A stretch of 64,000 nucleotides of DNA from Pseudooceanicola onchidii (lineage in GTDB: Bacteria; Pseudomonadota; Alphaproteobacteria; Rhodobacterales; Rhodobacteraceae), in assembly GCF_004959925.1 (NCBI RefSeq), contig NZ_SPUW01000002.1, positions 186,001 to 250,000 on the forward strand. Reading direction: 5' to 3'. The notes under the pieces are model-generated. The model had not been told where the DNA came from and made no database searches. It worked only from the letters and a program-made list of their open reading frames with translations. Below are positions 7,329 through 14,772 of this stretch, piece by piece; the stretch's first letter is position 1, and each line of letters opens with the position of its first letter. A program made the translations under genes and the position numbers.

Positions 7329-9323
7329 TCAGAAGACCTTGGCCACCGAGATCTTGAAGGTGCGGCCCGGGGCGGGGCGGCTGGACAGGTAGGGGGTATA
7401 ATCCGCGTCGAACAGGTTCTCGACGCCCGCGCGGATCTGCACGCCTTCCAGCGGACCGGAATTGGGGATGTAGGCCCCGGCCAGCGACCAGGTGGTGAAG
7501 GCCGGCGTGGTGATCGACCCGCCGCCGTTCATCGGGTGCTGGACATTGCGGCTGGTGGCCCAGTCGTGGCGCATTTCGACCGACAGGTCGAGCTGGTCAT
7601 CCATGAACCGCTTGCCAAGCGTCACCTGCAGCGAATCCGCCGGGGCGTTGTTGAACCAGCTGCCGTCGCCCCATTTGGCCCGCATTTGCGATGCGTTCAC
7701 GTCGACGTAGAAGGCCGGGCTGGCGTAGGACAGTTCGACCTCGACGCCCTTCAGGTCGATGCGATCCGCCGCGGCCGAGTTGAAGTTGGAGTAGGTCGTG
7801 TTGTTCCAGATCTCGGTCTGGAAGCCGGTGACCTTGAACGACAGGTTGTCCTCGGAAGTGATGACATCGTTGGCATCGAACGACAGGCCCAGTTCGTAGG
7901 TCAGTGCTTTTTCCGTCGTGACCATGTTGGTGGCCGAGGTCAGGTCATCGATGATCGGCAGGCTGGTGTTGTAGGCCACCGTCCCGAAGGCCGCCCATTC
8001 GGGCGTGAAGGCATAGCGCGCCGACAGCGCCCCCGCCCAATCCGACGCCTTGTAGCTGGTGCCATCGGCCGGGGTCGCATTGCCCTTGGACGTGATCTTC
8101 TGGGTTTCCCAACGCAGCTGCGGGGTCAGGGTCAGCGCCCCCAGGTCAACCTCGTCCGTCAGGTACAGGGCCAGGTATTCGTCCGTCCCGCCGGGGGTGG
8201 AGCCTGCGTTCTGCCCGGTGTGGCTGATCGAACTACGCTCGCGCTTGCCGACCTCGACCCCCGCCAGAAGGCTGTGCTGTGCGGCCCCGGTGCTGAATTC
8301 GGACTGGTTTTCAAGGATGAAGGCCAGCCGTTCGGTCCGGTTGTCGGCATTGTAGATGGTCGATGAGGTCGTTCCCGACAGGTTCTCGATCAGCTCGTCG
8401 GAATAGACCAGCTTGGCCGTCAGGTTGATCAGCGGATTGTCCGACGGGGTGTAGTCCATCGCCAGGTAGGCGGTGACATCGGTGATATCCGCATCCACCC
8501 GCACGCCAAACAGCGACCCGATAAAATCATAGCTGACATCGCGCAGTGCGATGTTGTTGCGCGCGTAAGACGCGGTGAACGACAGGTCTTCGGTGACCCT
8601 GTACTTCGCCTTGACCAGGTAGGACGGCAGCTTGAACCCCGTGTCCGCCTGCACCACGCCATTGGCGTCCTCGTAGTCGTCCGATTTCCGGTATCCGTAG
8701 AAGGCCAGCACATCCAGCCTGTCATCTGGCCGCCACGCGAGGATCGAGGTCGACACGGCCCCGTTGCCGTTGCTTTCGAAGGCCAGCTTCTGGCGGAAGG
8801 CGAAGGTGTCGTCGCCTTGCAGGAAATCCGCCGCGTCCTTGGTGACCGCTTCGACCGTGCCGCCGATCGCGCCCGACGAAAAGCGGAAGCTTTCGCCGGG
8901 GCCGCGGATCACCTTGACCTCCTTGAAAAGCTCGGGCTCGACCGTCAGCAGGCTGCCCTGGCGGTATAGCTCCTCCTGCCCCTTGGCGACGCCGTCGACG
9001 ACGACGTTGACCTTGGTGTTGGATCCGTAGGTGCCCGCGTCGGCCCCCAGACCCCGGATGTTGATCGACGATCCCTGCGGCGTCGCGGCGTTCGACAGGG
9101 TCACGCCCGGCACGGTGCCCATCAGTTCGGCCAGCGTCGCGGCCTGCCGCGCGTCAAGCTCTTCCTGGTTCAGGGTGGTTTCAGAGGTCGCCGTGTCGGT
9201 CGACACGTTGCGCATGCTTTCCACGGCGATCGTATCAAGCACGACCTGTTGGGAAAATGCAGGAAGGGGCACGGCGAGCGGCACCAGAAGGCTGGCACCC
9301 GCCATAAGCTGGGAGCGTGTCAT
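7329..9323 (-). CDS. hmuR: TonB-dependent outer-membrane haem receptor
   Basis: A 664-residue protein with an N-terminal signal peptide (MTRSQLMAGASLLVPLAVPLPAFSQ), a TonB box-like stretch DTIAVES, a plug domain with INIRGLGADAG and VKVIRGPGESFRFSSGAIGG, then a long beta-barrel ending in a C-terminal aromatic (KISVAKVF), the usual BAM signal. It carries haem across the outer membrane using TonB energy. The start at 9323 is preferred because it gives a proper signal peptide; upstream in-frame codons up to 9395 encode a charged, non-secretory sequence. It is the first gene of the haem operon. The haem substrate is inferred from the hmuSTUV genes downstream. Confidence 0.92.
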   Translation of the reverse strand: MTRSQLMAGASLLVPLAVPLPAFSQQVVLDTIAVESMRNVSTDTATSETTLNQEELDARQAATLAELMGTVPGVTLSNAATPQGSSINIRGLGADAGTYGSNTKVNVVVDGVAKGQEELYRQGSLLTVEPELFKEVKVIRGPGESFRFSSGAIGGTVEAVTKDAADFLQGDDTFAFRQKLAFESNGNGAVSTSILAWRPDDRLDVLAFYGYRKSDDYEDANGVVQADTGFKLPSYLVKAKYRVTEDLSFTASYARNNIALRDVSYDFIGSLFGVRVDADITDVTAYLAMDYTPSDNPLINLTAKLVYSDELIENLSGTTSSTIYNADNRTERLAFILENQSEFSTGAAQHSLLAGVEVGKRERSSISHTGQNAGSTPGGTDEYLALYLTDEVDLGALTLTPQLRWETQKITSKGNATPADGTSYKASDWAGALSARYAFTPEWAAFGTVAYNTSLPIIDDLTSATNMVTTEKALTYELGLSFDANDVITSEDNLSFKVTGFQTEIWNNTTYSNFNSAAADRIDLKGVEVELSYASPAFYVDVNASQMRAKWGDGSWFNNAPADSLQVTLGKRFMDDQLDLSVEMRHDWATSRNVQHPMNGGGSITTPAFTTWSLAGAYIPNSGPLEGVQIRAGVENLFDADYTPYLSSRPAPGRTFKISVAKVF

Positions 9324-9644
9324 AGTCTCGTTCCAATCAGAGGGATTATCTTGCTGGCACGAGATGCGATGCTGGCTTTGGCGACCGGCTACCAATCCAT
9401 AGTAAAAGAGTCAAGATTGCTAAGAAAGTCTATCACGGCTGTCTGTGCATAAATATCCGCGATCGGCGCTGGTATATCCTAATCGAAAGTCTAGGTGGAT
9501 ACAGGTACAGCCACAGCCGACCTGATCGTGCGGATCAACGACCGGTCGGCCCAAATCCCGTTACGGACCACGTGACGCGCACTGCAAGGACGTCTCGATA
9601 TAAACCTTTGGTATAGTAGAATAATTGAATTCGCTGCGTCAGGG

Positions 9645-9656
9645 ACGATATATCGT
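9645..9656. promoter_or_regulatory. Perfect 12-bp palindrome upstream of the haem oxygenase gene
   Basis: ACGATATATCGT reads identically on both strands, about 95 bp before the haem oxygenase start. It is a plausible dimeric regulator site; the regulator is unknown. Confidence 0.5.
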
Positions 9657-9670
9657 TCTGTGCGATCACA

Positions 9671-9696
9671 AGGTTTGATCGATCCGCGCCAAACCT
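9671..9696. promoter_or_regulatory. 7-bp inverted repeat upstream of the haem oxygenase gene
   Basis: Arms AGGTTTG (9671-9677) and CAAACCT (9690-9696) are separated by 12 nt, about 55 bp before the coding start. It could be an operator or a leader hairpin. Confidence 0.45.
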
Positions 9697-9748
9697 GTAC
9701 ACAGCATATTGATTATGTCCGAAGGACCAAGACACGGGACTGAAATTA

Positions 9749-10312
9749 TTGATCGATTCCGGTAATCTGCGCACCCGATTGCGTTCGGATCTGACCGAGG
9801 TGCACGCCACCCTCGACAGTCAGATCTCTGCGTTCGACCTGCGCACGCGGACCGGGTTTGCCTCTTTCCTGCGCATCCAGCATGGGGGGTTGTCGGCGCT
9901 GCACCACGCGGGCGCCGGAGATCTGACCCGTGACGCCATCGCCGATCTGCAGGACCGCGCGCGCCTTGATCTTCTGACGCTTGGCGTTCCGCCCCTGAGC
10001 CATGCCGAAACGCTGCCCGACGACCTGCATCCGCTGGCGGTCGATTACGTGATCGCGGGGTCGCGCCTTGGATCGCAACTGCTGCACAAGCGCTGGCTGT
10101 CCTCGGACGACACGGCCGTGCGGGCGGCCTCGGCCTATTTCTCGGCGCCCGGGCATATCGACCTGTGGAAAGCCTTTTGTGGCCGCGCCGCCGCCCTGCC
10201 TGCCGAAGGGCCCGAGAGTGACCGTATCCTGCGCCATGCCGCAGCCGTTTTCGCCTTGTTTGGTCATCACGCAGCCGCCGAAACGCAAGAAAGGGCCCTG
10301 CCCCATGTCTGA
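9749..10312 (+). CDS. bphO: Haem oxygenase (biliverdin-producing, BphO type)
   Basis: A protein of about 187 residues of the bacterial haem-oxygenase fold, with LRTRLRSDLTEVHATLD carrying the likely proximal haem ligand His19 and a late AVDYVIAGSRLGSQLLHKRW helix typical of BphO proteins. It would open haem to biliverdin, the chromophore of the bacteriophytochrome encoded immediately downstream; the two genes overlap by 8 nt (ATGTCTGA). No ATG is available in frame: an in-frame TGA lies at 9710, and TTG at 9749 (or CTG at 9740, better spaced from GAAGGA at 9721) must serve. The start is therefore uncertain; the function is well supported by context. Confidence 0.88.
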   Translation: MIDSGNLRTRLRSDLTEVHATLDSQISAFDLRTRTGFASFLRIQHGGLSALHHAGAGDLTRDAIADLQDRARLDLLTLGVPPLSHAETLPDDLHPLAVDYVIAGSRLGSQLLHKRWLSSDDTAVRAASAYFSAPGHIDLWKAFCGRAAALPAEGPESDRILRHAAAVFALFGHHAAAETQERALPHV

Positions 10313-12872
10313 CGCGCCCTCCCAGGTGCCCGACCAAGCCGTCGATCTGACCACATGTGATCGTGAACCGATCCATATCCCGGGTCGGATCCAACATTAC
10401 GGCTGTCTTCTGGCCGTGTCGTCCGACTGGATCATCGCCCATGCGTCGGAAAACTGCGGTGCGATTCTGGGGGTCGAGGCCACGGATACCATCGGTGTGC
10501 CCTTCGTCGACTTCTTCAGCCGCGATGTCGTGCACTACCTGCGGTCCCGCCTGCAGATCCTGGCCCGTGATACCGGCAACGCCCGGATCTATGCCTATGA
10601 CCTGTTCGGCGACGGGCGCCTGTTCGACATCTCGGTCCACAATACCGGCCGGTTCCTGATCTTCGAATTCGAACCTCGCCTCGGCGGCGCCGAGATGCGG
10701 GACGACACCGCCATCGTGCAGGCCCTGATCGCCCGGGTGCAACGCCATTCCACGCTTGAAAAGATGACAACCGAAGCCGCCCGCAGCCTGAAGGCGCTGA
10801 CCGGCATCGACCGGGTGATGGTCTACCGGTTCGAACCCGACGACACGGGCACCGTCATCGCCGAGGCGACCGAGCCGAACATGGAGGCCTATCTTGGCCT
10901 GCGGTATCCGGCAAGCGACATCCCCAAGCAGGCCCGCGCGCTGTATGTGCGCAACGTCCTGCGGATCATTCCGGACGTGCAGGCCGAAACCTTCGCCATC
11001 CATCCGACCCTTGGCCCTGAAGGCCAACCGCTCGACCTGTCATTGGCGGTGACGAGGGCCGTGTCGCCGATCCATCTGGAATACCTGCGCAACATGGGCG
11101 TGGGTGCGTCGATGTCGGTGTCGATCCTGCGCAAGGGCAAGCTGTGGGGGCTGTTCGCCTGCCACCATCGCACCGCCTTCCACATGGATTTCCAGAAGCG
11201 CAGCGCGATCGAACTGTTCGTGCAGCTGTTCAACTATGAACTGGCCCGGCTGGAAACCGATCAGGAACTGGAAGAGGTCAACAAGGCCCGCGACATGCAC
11301 GATCGCATGATGCAGCAGATCTCGGACGAGCGGTCGCTGGTCGACAGCTTCGACACCGTCGCAGACGAACTGGAACAGGTGATCGCCTATGACGGGATCG
11401 CCGTCTATTCCAATGGCTTCTACCGGGCCCGGGGGTCGACCCCGACGGCCGAGGAATTCCTTGGGCTGGCCCGGTTTCTCAACACCACCCAGACCGCGCA
11501 GATCTATGCCACCGACCGACTGGGCGACCGGTATCCCGCGGCCGAGGACTTTGCCGATCGCGCGGCCGGTTTGCTGGTTCTGCCGATTTCGCGCACGCCG
11601 CGCGATTACATCGTGCTGTTCCGGCGCGAAGTGGCACAGTCGGTCACCTGGGCAGGCAATCCGGACAAGCCGGTCACGCCCGGACCGAATGGTCTTCGCC
11701 TGACCCCGCGCAAAAGCTTTGACGCCTGGCGCGAAGTCGTGCGTGGCAGCTGCGTCGCCTGGCGCTCTGGCGAATTGCGCGCGGCCGAGGCGCTGCGGGT
11801 CACCCTGCTTGAAGTGGTGCTGAAGCTGACCGACGAATCGAGCGCGAACAGCCGCCGCGCCCAGGAACAGCAGGAACTTCTGATCGCCGAGCTGAACCAC
11901 CGCGTGCGCAATATCCTGAACCTCATCCGGGGTCTGGTGTCGCAAAGCCGGGCCGGTGCGGACAGTATCCTGGCCTATGGCCAGCTTCTTGATGCGCGGA
12001 TCCACGCTCTGGCCCGGGCCCATGACCAGTTGACCGAACGGTCCTGGAACTGGGTGTCGCTGTCCGACCTGATCGACAACGAGGTCCGGGCTTTCCTGGC
12101 GGGCAAGGCCGATCGTGTGAAGGTGTCGGGCGACAAGCTTGACCTGTCCCCGACCGCCTTCACCACGCTGGCCCTGGTGATCCACGAATTGGTGACCAAT
12201 TCGGCCAAGTACGGCGCGCTGAACGACAGTCGCGGCAGTGTCGAGATCTCGATGCGTCTGGCCGCGGACGGCACCGCCTATCTTTCGTGGCGCGAACGAA
12301 ACGGGCCGCCGGTTCAGGCGCCGACCCGCCGTGGCTTCGGCACGACGATCATCGAACGGTCGATCCCGTTCGAACTGAAGGGCACAGCCGAATTGCACTA
12401 CAAGGCCTCGGGTCTCGAGGCCGACTTCATGATCCCGGCAATCCACGTCCAGGCGGGCACCGTCGACCCCGCCGCCCCGAAAGAGGTGGTCCAGAAGAAG
12501 GGGTCCGTCCGGATCGAGGGCGCGGCGATGGTCCTTGAGGACAACATGATCATCGCCATGGATGCCAGCGACATCCTGAGCGACATGGGCTGCAGCACCG
12601 TCCACCCCGTCAGCCGCGTCTCGGAGGCGCTGCGTCTTCTCGAGGCCGAGGAGATCGCCTTTGCGCTTCTCGACGTGAACCTGGGCGACGAGACCTCGCT
12701 GGACGTGGCGCGACTGTGCAAGGATCGCGGTATCCGCGCGGTGCTGGCCACCGGTTACGGCGGCAACGGCGACCTGCTGGACGGCTTCCCGGACTTCCCG
12801 GTGCTGCGCAAGCCCTACACGGCCGAAACGCTGGCGGCCATTCTGTCCGAAGACAACGCCGACCAGGACTGA
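10305..12872 (+). CDS. bphP: Bacteriophytochrome hybrid HWE-type histidine kinase with C-terminal receiver
   Basis: An 855-residue red/far-red photoreceptor kinase. Order of domains: PAS (about 15-125) with the biliverdin-attachment Cys18 in TTCDREPIHIPGRIQHYG; GAF (about 150-315) with YPASDIP (201-207, Asp205); PHY (about 335-500) with the tongue PRKSF (468-472); HWE/HisKA_2 kinase with phospho-acceptor His532 in AELNHRVRN and ATPase features HELVTNSAKYGAL and SWRERNGPP; receiver (about 738-850) with Asp746, phospho-acceptor Asp790 in LLDVNLG and Lys836. The ATG at 10305 overlaps the haem-oxygenase stop, so chromophore enzyme and apoprotein are translationally coupled. The attached receiver may pass the signal on or modulate the kinase; no separate response regulator gene is adjacent. 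Confidence 0.95.
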   Translation: MSDAPSQVPDQAVDLTTCDREPIHIPGRIQHYGCLLAVSSDWIIAHASENCGAILGVEATDTIGVPFVDFFSRDVVHYLRSRLQILARDTGNARIYAYDLFGDGRLFDISVHNTGRFLIFEFEPRLGGAEMRDDTAIVQALIARVQRHSTLEKMTTEAARSLKALTGIDRVMVYRFEPDDTGTVIAEATEPNMEAYLGLRYPASDIPKQARALYVRNVLRIIPDVQAETFAIHPTLGPEGQPLDLSLAVTRAVSPIHLEYLRNMGVGASMSVSILRKGKLWGLFACHHRTAFHMDFQKRSAIELFVQLFNYELARLETDQELEEVNKARDMHDRMMQQISDERSLVDSFDTVADELEQVIAYDGIAVYSNGFYRARGSTPTAEEFLGLARFLNTTQTAQIYATDRLGDRYPAAEDFADRAAGLLVLPISRTPRDYIVLFRREVAQSVTWAGNPDKPVTPGPNGLRLTPRKSFDAWREVVRGSCVAWRSGELRAAEALRVTLLEVVLKLTDESSANSRRAQEQQELLIAELNHRVRNILNLIRGLVSQSRAGADSILAYGQLLDARIHALARAHDQLTERSWNWVSLSDLIDNEVRAFLAGKADRVKVSGDKLDLSPTAFTTLALVIHELVTNSAKYGALNDSRGSVEISMRLAADGTAYLSWRERNGPPVQAPTRRGFGTTIIERSIPFELKGTAELHYKASGLEADFMIPAIHVQAGTVDPAAPKEVVQKKGSVRIEGAAMVLEDNMIIAMDASDILSDMGCSTVHPVSRVSEALRLLEAEEIAFALLDVNLGDETSLDVARLCKDRGIRAVLATGYGGNGDLLDGFPDFPVLRKPYTAETLAAILSEDNADQD

Positions 12873-12890
12873 CCCCGCACACCTGCGGGG
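12873..12890 (+). terminator. Hairpin directly after the bacteriophytochrome stop
   Basis: CCCCGCA (12873-12879) and TGCGGGG (12884-12890) form a perfect 7-bp stem with a 4-nt loop starting at the base after the stop codon. There is no T tract, so it may be a weak terminator or an mRNA 3'-end stabiliser. Confidence 0.55.
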
Positions 12891-13097
12891 TATGTCTGGT
12901 ACGGGTATGATGTCAGAACGTGGTGCTTCTATGGGTCAAAGCACTGCCGTTATCCGTGTCGTCGCATGGGCACGGCTGCAGGCGGTCGGGTCCATCCAGC
13001 AACCGTGCAAGACCCCGACAGACGGCGTGCTAACCGAAACAGCTTTGACGGTCTCCGAAGGACCCGGCTGCGTGTGATTTCTGTTGGGATGTCGATC

Positions 13098-13114
13098 ACT
13101 TTCCCGGGGAAAGT
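13098..13114 (-). terminator. Hairpin just downstream of tRNA-Thr
   Basis: ACTTTC (13098-13103) pairs with GAAAGT (13109-13114), starting 4 nt beyond the CCA end of the minus-strand tRNA. It probably marks the tRNA transcript end, though no T run follows. Confidence 0.45.
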
Positions 13115-13118
13115 ATCG

Positions 13119-13194
13119 TGGTGCCGCTGAAGGGACTCGAACCCCCGACCCCATCATTACGAATGACGTGCTCTACCAGCTGAGCTACAGCGGC
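13119..13194 (-). tRNA. tRNA-Thr (anticodon CGT)
   Basis: A 76-nt cloverleaf including encoded CCA. The acceptor arms are GCCGCTG and CAGCGGC. The D-arm GCTC...GAGC, anticodon stem CGTCA/TGATG with loop TTCGTAA (anticodon CGT, reading ACG), and TTCGAGT T-loop are all recognisable. It is encoded downstream of and in the same direction as hemY, separated by a long palindrome, and has its own hairpin after the 3' end. No duplicated 3' end that would suggest integration of a mobile element is visible nearby. Confidence 0.96.
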
Positions 13195-13197
13195 CCC

Positions 13198-13225
13198 GTG
13201 ACGCGGGGCTATAGCACCGCGTCAC
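13198..13225 (-). terminator. 28-nt near-perfect palindrome between hemY and tRNA-Thr
   Basis: Outer arms GTGACGCGG (13198-13206) and CCGCGTCAC (13217-13225) pair over 9 bp, and the centre contains the self-complementary GCTATAGC (13208-13215), with a single G/A mismatch between the two parts. It lies 14 nt after the hemY stop and 3 nt before the tRNA 5' end. It could be a terminator for the hemD-mic60-hemY message lacking a T tract, or a processing stem in a common hemY-tRNA transcript. Confidence 0.6.
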
Positions 13226-13239
13226 GCCTAGGGAAAGAC

Positions 13240-14760
13240 CTATTCTTTGGGCTTTTCCGCATCTTCCGCAGGCGATGCATTCGCGGCACCGGCGGGGGGT
13301 TCGTCGGGAATGACAAGCGCCTCTTCCGGTTCGTCGACCGGCTCTGGCGTCGTCGCCATGGGGGCGGTCGATCGCTTGTCCTCGATCTCTCCGACAATGA
13401 GCGGCAGCATCGAGGTGCCGACCGGGCTTTGGTAATCCGTTGCAGGCCCTTCCTTCCAGGCCAGGCTGTCGAAGGCACCGCAGTTGTCGCAGACCGGGGT
13501 CCAGTGGCCGTGGATCTGATGACAGTTCTCACAGGTCCACTGCGGACCGCGCGGGGCGGTGACGGCGCGGGCCAGCCAGCCCTTCACGATCGCATCGGGG
13601 GCCCCTTCGCCCCGCTCGATCGCCGCCATGATGGTCAGGGTCCGGGCGTCGGGGCTTTCGGTCGCCAGGTTGCCCATGGCGCGGCGCGCGGCGGGGAAAT
13701 CTTCGGCGGCGATGTTGAGCTCGGCCATCAGCAGGCGGGATTCGCGGTGGTTCGGCACCGGCTTTACCAGCTTTTCGAACCGCTTGAGCCGGTCGGTCGC
13801 GGATTCCTCGGGTTCGATCCGGGCGAATGCGGCGGCGAGGTCCGGATGCGGAGAGGCCTCCCAGGCTTTCTTCAGGACGCGGGCCGCGTTGCGCTTCTGG
13901 TCCTTGGCGGTATAGCCGTCGGCCGCCATGACGGCTGCCGGGATCAGGTCGGGCGACAGCTTGTTCGCCTCGATCGCGGCCTCGCGGGATTCGATACTGG
14001 CGTCTTCGTCGAAGACACCCTTGGCCTCGGATAGCGCCAGAACGGCGTCACGGCGGCGGTGCACGTCGCGCGGCAGGCTGCCATGGCGCAGCTTGGCCTT
14101 GAGCGTCGCGCGCGCGCCTTTCCAGTCGCCCTTCTGGGCCTGAAGTCGCAGCAGGGTGTCCTGCACCTCTTCATGCCCGGGCTTCAGGGCAAAAGCCTTT
14201 TCCGCAAGGGCGAAGGCGGTTTCGGTGTCCCCTTCGGCCAGCTTCTTCTGCATGATGCCGCGCACGCCGACAAAGCGCGTCTTGTCGTTGGACAGCAGCT
14301 TGCGATAGGCGTCCTCGGCCTTGGCGCGATCCCCGACCTGTTCGGCGGCCTGCGCGGTCAGCAGGGTCGTCAGTTCGGGCCGGTCAAGGTACCGTTCCGC
14401 CTTGGCAGCCTTTGACATCGCCTTGCGGCCTTCGCCCGAGGCCAGGGCCATCATGCCCTCGCTCAGCGCATCGAACCCCTTGCGTTCGCGGTTGCGGTCG
14501 AAATAGCGCGACAGGGCCGTTTCGTCGCCGTTGATGAACCGCAGCAGCGCGACCAGCAGGCCCAGCAGCTTGAGGAACAGCCAGATGCCGACGACCAGCA
14601 GGATCGCGGCGATCACCGCCTTGATGGGGGACAGGTTGATTTCCACCCCCGCCATGGCGATGCGGACCCCGCCCTCCATGTCGAGCAGGTAGGAGGCACC
14701 AAGCGTTGCGGCCGCCACCAGCGCGACGAAAACCAGGATCTTGACGAGGGACCAGAGCAT
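13240..14760 (-). CDS. hemY: HemY-like inner-membrane TPR protein with C-terminal zinc ribbon
   Basis: A 506-residue protein named after haem-biosynthesis HemY, although alphaproteobacterial members have no proven enzymatic step. Two N-terminal membrane helices (about 3-27 and 43-73) precede tetratricopeptide-like helical repeats from about residue 90 to 400, facing the cytoplasm or periplasm as a scaffold. Near the end Cys410, Cys413, Cys425 and Cys428 form two CxxC pairs in WTCENCHQIHGHWTPVCDNC, a rubredoxin-type zinc ribbon, followed by a Pro/Glu-rich tail. It follows mic60 by 12 nt and hemD further upstream, the arrangement recorded for this class of bacteria. It is not the unrelated protoporphyrinogen oxidase also called HemY. 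Confidence 0.85.
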   Translation of the reverse strand: MLWSLVKILVFVALVAAATLGASYLLDMEGGVRIAMAGVEINLSPIKAVIAAILLVVGIWLFLKLLGLLVALLRFINGDETALSRYFDRNRERKGFDALSEGMMALASGEGRKAMSKAAKAERYLDRPELTTLLTAQAAEQVGDRAKAEDAYRKLLSNDKTRFVGVRGIMQKKLAEGDTETAFALAEKAFALKPGHEEVQDTLLRLQAQKGDWKGARATLKAKLRHGSLPRDVHRRRDAVLALSEAKGVFDEDASIESREAAIEANKLSPDLIPAAVMAADGYTAKDQKRNAARVLKKAWEASPHPDLAAAFARIEPEESATDRLKRFEKLVKPVPNHRESRLLMAELNIAAEDFPAARRAMGNLATESPDARTLTIMAAIERGEGAPDAIVKGWLARAVTAPRGPQWTCENCHQIHGHWTPVCDNCGAFDSLAWKEGPATDYQSPVGTSMLPLIVGEIEDKRSTAPMATTPEPVDEPEEALVIPDEPPAGAANASPAEDAEKPKE

Positions 14761-14772
14761 CGGCGGCGTTCC

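Larger units (their letters stand above)
9324..9748. promoter_or_regulatory. 425-bp divergent control region between haem receptor and haem oxygenase genes
   Basis: No gene is visible here. The stretch is much more AT-rich than its flanks, especially 9400-9480 and 9600-9760, as expected for two divergent promoters. On the minus strand a TTGACT hexamer (complement of 9409-9414) could be a -35 element for the receptor. Two inverted repeats (annotated separately) lie on the haem oxygenase side. I looked for a Fur, Irr or RirA box by eye and could not identify one with confidence, although haem-uptake promoters in this group are normally iron-regulated. Confidence 0.6.

Noticed and set aside
6187-7392. 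A 401-codon plus-strand frame across hmuS
   Set aside because: Antisense shadow of a well-conserved gene, no credible ribosome site or domain.
9324-9480. Fur, Irr or RirA box before the haem receptor
   Set aside because: AT-rich stretches are present but no sequence matched a consensus closely enough by eye; a matrix search would be needed.
11040-12605. A 521-codon open frame antisense to the bacteriophytochrome gene
   Set aside because: High-GC shadow frame: His/Gln/Gly/Arg-rich composition, no domain, and the opposite strand encodes a full conserved photoreceptor kinase.
12892-13157. Two short frames (61 and 73 codons) between bphP and tRNA-Thr
   Set aside because: One overlaps the tRNA antisense, neither has a good ribosome site or recognisable sequence; the stretch 12891-13097 shows no supported gene.
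13119-13194. tRNA-Thr as an integration site for a mobile element
   Set aside because: No integrase gene and no second copy of the tRNA 3' end are visible in the flanking sequence.
13240-14760. Protoporphyrinogen oxidase (the other enzyme named HemY)
   Set aside because: No FAD-binding Rossmann motif; the protein is two helices plus TPR repeats. HemJ at 50.6 kb supplies that reaction.
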